Position numbers and translations under genes: made by a program. Source: Eubacteriaceae bacterium (GTDB lineage Bacteria; Bacillota; Clostridia; Eubacteriales; UBA1433). Taken from it: a stretch of DNA of 8,033 nucleotides. Where the stretch lies: assembly GCA_012797825.1 (NCBI GenBank), contig JAAZOI010000113.1, forward strand, positions 1 to 8,033, written 5' to 3'. Below are positions 6,236-8,033 of the stretch, piece by piece. The stretch's first letter is position 1; each line of letters begins with the position of its first letter. The notes beneath the pieces were generated by a model. The model saw nothing but the letters and a program-made list of their open reading frames with translations. It was not told where the DNA came from and did not search any database.

Positions 6236-6264
6236 ATTATATGCATTTCTTATTTTGTTAAAAA
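6236..6264 (-). promoter_or_regulatory. Candidate promoter of the UPF0316-cca unit
   Basis: TATAAT at 6241-6236 lies 18 bases before the ribosome binding site of the UPF0316 gene. The -35 region at 17 bases (TTTTTA, 6264-6259) is poor. A promoter is expected here because the preceding gene ends in a terminator. Confidence 0.45.
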
Positions 6265-6304
6265 TACATACACTCTTTATGTTTATTAGATAACATATAT
6301 ATAA

Positions 6305-6334
6305 ATGCCGGTAAATTTAATTTTTTGCCGGCAT
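6305..6334 (-). terminator. Hairpin terminator after serine acetyltransferase
   Basis: ATGCCGG (6334-6328) pairs with CCGGCAT (6311-6305) on the minus strand. A few further A-T pairs may form inside the 16-base loop. The tail is T/A alternating rather than a clean T run, so termination may be partial. It begins 15 bases after the stop codon. Confidence 0.65.
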
Positions 6335-6348
6335 GGTTATATACATTA

Positions 6349-7260
6349 TTATTTTATTATAGGCGACGGTGATGAGTTATAAACTCTTGAGTACGGCGGT
6401 ACGCCCTGCGTAAGCCAAACGTTGCCGCCTATTATACTGTCATGTCCTATTGTAGTATCTCCGCCGAGTATTGTCGCTCCTGAATAGATTATGACGTTAT
6501 CTTCTATATTCGGGTGTCTTTTAATGCCTTTAACAGGATTGCCGTTTTCATCCAGTTCAAAGCTTTTCGCTCCAAGCGTTACTCCCTGATAAAGTTTTAC
6601 GTTATTTCCTATGATGCATGTTTCTCCTATAACAACGCCTGTTCCGTGATCTATAAAGAAATGATTGCCTATAGTCGCTCCGGGGTGAATGTCTATACCG
6701 GTTTTTTCATGAGCGTATTCCGTCATAATTCTTGGTATTATCGGTATTTGTTTTATAAACATTTCATGGGCTAATCTGTATATGGCAACTGCCTGTATTG
6801 AGGGATAGCTTAGCAGAATTTCTTCCGTATAGCGAGCCGCAGGGTCTCCCTCGTACGCCGCTTTAATATCAGTAGTCAAAGCATTTCTTATTGAAGGAAG
6901 ACTTGCGATAAAATCAGTAGTTATATTTTCCGCTTTTATAAAGCATTCTGTTTTTTGACACGTACTTTTTTTATCAAGATTGCATTGGTTTGTCAGCACT
7001 TTTTTTAATATCTCATGAAGTTTTACCGTCGCGTCTATAATATTGCGGTTTATGGTTTCAAGAATATAAACATCTTCCGTTATTTCCAGTTCATAAACCG
7101 TAGGAAACATTGCCGCCATAAGCTCATGGATAAGCTCTATTATTTTATTCTTCATTCCAAATCCGCTTATGCTCTCGCTTTTAAGCTGGATGTTATTTAT
7201 ATTCATCAATTCTTCAGATATATTTCTCGAATTTGTTTTTAAAAAATCATTTAAATTCAT
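6349..7260 (-). CDS. cysE: Serine O-acetyltransferase (EpsC/CysE type)
   Basis: From ATG 7260 the enzyme has 303 residues and transfers acetyl from acetyl-CoA to L-serine, giving O-acetylserine for cysteine synthesis. The helical N-terminal part (about 1-165) ends in AAYEGDPAARYTEEILLSYP and YRLAHEMF. The left-handed beta-helix then begins at TGIDIHPGATIG, with the acid D190 and the base H205 (I-D-H-G-T-G), matching the D and H of E. coli CysE. VVIGETCIIG, KLYQGVTLGA, KRHPNIEDNVIIYSGATILGG and IGGNVWLTQGVP complete the domain. Cysteines C93, C101 and C106 cluster in the helical part. An upstream ATG at 7272 is in frame, but GGAG lies 6 bases before 7260. The length fits the EpsC-type branch often found in Clostridia. 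It is monocistronic, with a promoter region shared with the divergent 34-residue gene. No T-box or other cysteine-responsive leader is visible. Confidence 0.94.
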   Translation of the reverse strand: MNLNDFLKTNSRNISEELMNINNIQLKSESISGFGMKNKIIELIHELMAAMFPTVYELEITEDVYILETINRNIIDATVKLHEILKKVLTNQCNLDKKSTCQKTECFIKAENITTDFIASLPSIRNALTTDIKAAYEGDPAARYTEEILLSYPSIQAVAIYRLAHEMFIKQIPIIPRIMTEYAHEKTGIDIHPGATIGNHFFIDHGTGVVIGETCIIGNNVKLYQGVTLGAKSFELDENGNPVKGIKRHPNIEDNVIIYSGATILGGDTTIGHDSIIGGNVWLTQGVPPYSRVYNSSPSPIIK

Positions 7261-7281
7261 AAAATTCTCCATTAATAATAA

Positions 7282-7316
7282 TTAAATATTATATAATTTT
7301 ATGTTATAATATTCTG
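7282..7316. promoter_or_regulatory. Back-to-back promoters between cysE and the small membrane gene
   Basis: AATATTATA (7285-7293) and TATAATATT (7305-7313) form a perfect 9-bp inverted repeat with an 11-base spacer. Each arm holds a TATAAT: 7293-7288 for the minus-strand cysE and 7305-7310 for the plus-strand gene. Each -10 falls within or beside the -35/-10 spacer of the other. The -35 boxes are weak (TTAAAT at 7282-7287 for plus, CAGAAT at 7316-7311 for minus). The assignment rests on position and the -10 boxes. Confidence 0.45.
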
Positions 7317-7374
7317 AAAGTCAACTTTGATTAATACATATAGATTTTATTTAACTTAAATATAAGGAGCAGCT

Positions 7375-7479
7375 ATGAAAAAGGGCAAAATGATTAAAAA
7401 TTTATTGCTTAAAATAGTAATATTTTTAGTTGTTATATCACTCGTTTTAGTCTATATTATACCGATTTTAAACTTTTAA
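7375..7479 (+). CDS. Unrecognised 34-residue single-pass membrane peptide
   Basis: A complete short frame starts at an ATG with AAGGAG 5 bases upstream, one of the best ribosome binding sites in the window. The product has a basic N-terminus (MKKGKMIKN with four Lys), then about 22 hydrophobic residues rich in Leu, Ile and Val, then P-I-L-N-F and a stop. That is the layout of a small single-pass membrane protein with the N-terminus inside. It belongs to no family I recognise. It is divergent from cysE and upstream of the cyclase gene. A terminator-like hairpin starts 7 bases after its stop. It could be a small membrane protein, or a leader peptide for the cyclase gene. Coding is supported by the ribosome binding site, hydrophobic pattern and terminator; function is unknown. 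Confidence 0.7.
   Translation: MKKGKMIKNLLLKIVIFLVVISLVLVYIIPILNF
7430..7458 (+). promoter_or_regulatory. Weak candidate promoter for the cyclase gene, inside the small gene
   Basis: TTGTTA (7430-7435) and TATATT (7453-7458) are 17 bases apart on the plus strand. A start at about 7465 would put the 7487-7515 hairpin at the very beginning of the cyclase transcript. The match is modest and lies within a coding frame, so this is tentative. Confidence 0.2.
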
Positions 7480-7486
7480 TTTAAAC

Positions 7487-7515
7487 AAAAGAAGATAGGC
7501 ATATCTTCTTTTTTT
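7487..7515 (+). terminator. Hairpin terminator or attenuator between the small gene and the cyclase gene
   Basis: AAAAGAAGATA (7487-7497) pairs perfectly with TATCTTCTTTT (7502-7512) around a GGCA loop, and a T run extends to 7515. It follows the small gene's stop by 7 bases and precedes the cyclase ATG by 32 bases. The stem is AT-rich, so some read-through is plausible. Confidence 0.8.
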
Positions 7516-7547
7516 ATGTTATTTCATTAAAAACGCAGAGGAAAAGT

Positions 7548-8033
7548 ATGTATATAATTGATATTACAAGAGAAATGTTATCTTCCCTCGTATACCCGGG
7601 ATCAAATACACCTAAATTAGAGCAGATTAAATCGATATCTGATGGAGATATGTATAACCTCAGTTGTTTTACAAGCGATGTGCATTGCTCAACGCACGCC
7701 GACGCGCCTTTACATTTTTTTAGCGGCAGCTGCGACATAGCGTCAATGCCTCTTGAACATTATATAGGAGACTGTTATGTAATAGATGTTAAAAAAGGCA
7801 TGCTTATGGATGACTATTTAATGCCTAAAATACCTTCTGACGCCAAAAGAATTCTTTTAAAAACAAACGGAAAATCATATTTGTCCGATGCTTGCGCAAA
7901 AGCGATTGCGGACAGGGGAATAATCACTATTGGAACAGATGCATTATCTGTTGCGAGCTATGATAATGAATATAACATACATACAATTCTTTTAGGGCAA
8001 GAAATAGCAATAATTGAGTCTTTGGATTTGTCA
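7548..8033 (+). CDS. Cyclase / kynurenine formamidase-like metal-dependent hydrolase (3' end outside window)
   Basis: The first 162 residues are visible, in frame to the right edge. The ATG has GAGGA 5 bases upstream. The start MYIIDITREM and the metal motif H46-C-S-T-H50-A-D52-A-P-L-H56 are those of the cyclase superfamily, which includes KynB, isatin hydrolase and putative polyketide cyclases. H46, H50 and D52 correspond to the metal ligands and H56 to the catalytic His. The usual HxGTH has Ser in place of Gly here. Further family features are F-x-G-S-C-D-I around 58-64, V-I-D-V, R-I-L-L-K-T-N near 101-107, and G-T-D-A-L-S-V with a later I-H-x-x-L-L and I-I-E. These proteins hydrolyse small amides or lactams. 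The substrate cannot be read from sequence, and no tryptophan-breakdown genes are adjacent. No clear promoter lies between the preceding hairpin and the start. Confidence 0.92.
   Translation, partial: MYIIDITREMLSSLVYPGSNTPKLEQIKSISDGDMYNLSCFTSDVHCSTHADAPLHFFSGSCDIASMPLEHYIGDCYVIDVKKGMLMDDYLMPKIPSDAKRILLKTNGKSYLSDACAKAIADRGIITIGTDALSVASYDNEYNIHTILLGQEIAIIESLDLS

Noticed and set aside
6514..6774. 86-codon plus-strand frame, and similar ones at 7015-7242, 4854-5075, 5362-5550, 4044-4250, 3119-3331 and 6018-6212
   Set aside because: All are antisense shadows of well-identified minus-strand genes and have no independent support.
7261..7374. T-box or SAM-type leader upstream of cysE
   Set aside because: The cysE leader is only about 20-30 bases after the candidate -10, and no specifier or conserved T-box sequence is present.
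7514..7738. 74-codon open frame on the minus strand, Cys-rich at its N-terminus
   Set aside because: It lies opposite the cyclase start, whose metal motif is clear. The cysteines arise from the antisense of His/Ala/Asp codons, and there is no ribosome binding site.
1..8033. Defence system, prophage, transposon or CRISPR array
   Set aside because: All genes fit ordinary chromosomal families. No transposase, integrase, direct-repeat array or terminal repeats were seen on either strand.

Overview
The window is AT-rich and reads as a low-GC Gram-positive chromosome, most likely an anaerobic member of the Clostridia. The evidence is strong AGGAGG-type ribosome binding sites, Firmicutes-type promoters (TTGTAT-17-TATAAT), a yybP-ykoY riboswitch, short hairpin terminators, and Clostridia-style families: an ECF sigma factor with a DUF4349 anti-sigma factor, a TIGR04086 membrane protein, an EpsC-type serine acetyltransferase and a UPF0316 protein. 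No genus can be named from this. Coding density is high. No mobile element, CRISPR array, tRNA or rRNA is visible, and no intergenic gap exceeds about 170 bases.

From left to right, nearly everything is on the minus strand, so the reading order is right to left. Bases 1-1755 hold a two-gene unit. It encodes an ECF sigma factor and, overlapping its stop codon, a zinc-finger (ZAS) membrane anti-sigma factor with an extracytoplasmic DUF4349 domain that runs off the left edge. Bases 1862-2794 hold a predicted manganese efflux gene of the TMEM165/GDT1 (UPF0016) family. It is preceded by a textbook manganese riboswitch whose P1 helix competes with a 17-bp terminator hairpin. secG (2774-3013) and a TIGR04086 small membrane protein (3100-3474) follow, each with its own promoter. 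Bases 3529-4299 hold a GntR/FCD transcription factor with its terminator, a strong promoter and a 12-bp palindrome just downstream of that promoter, probably an autoregulatory operator. Bases 4318-6205 hold cca (CCA-adding enzyme with HD domain) one base after a UPF0316 membrane protein, so the two are probably translationally coupled. Bases 6305-7260 hold serine O-acetyltransferase (first step of cysteine synthesis) with its terminator.

The strand switches at about 7260-7375, where an inverted repeat carries back-to-back -10 boxes. To the right, on the plus strand, lie an unrecognised 34-residue single-pass membrane peptide with an excellent ribosome binding site, a terminator-like hairpin, and the first 162 codons of a cyclase/kynurenine-formamidase-like metal hydrolase that is cut by the right edge.

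Most of the content is housekeeping. The points that repay attention are the riboswitch and its use as the only visible terminator after secG, an in-frame internal start with a near-ideal ribosome binding site that would make a zinc-finger-less version of the anti-sigma factor, the 34-residue peptide followed by a hairpin before the cyclase gene, and a GntR/FCD regulator that appears to lack one metal-binding histidine. I did not find a convincing entirely new multi-gene system here.
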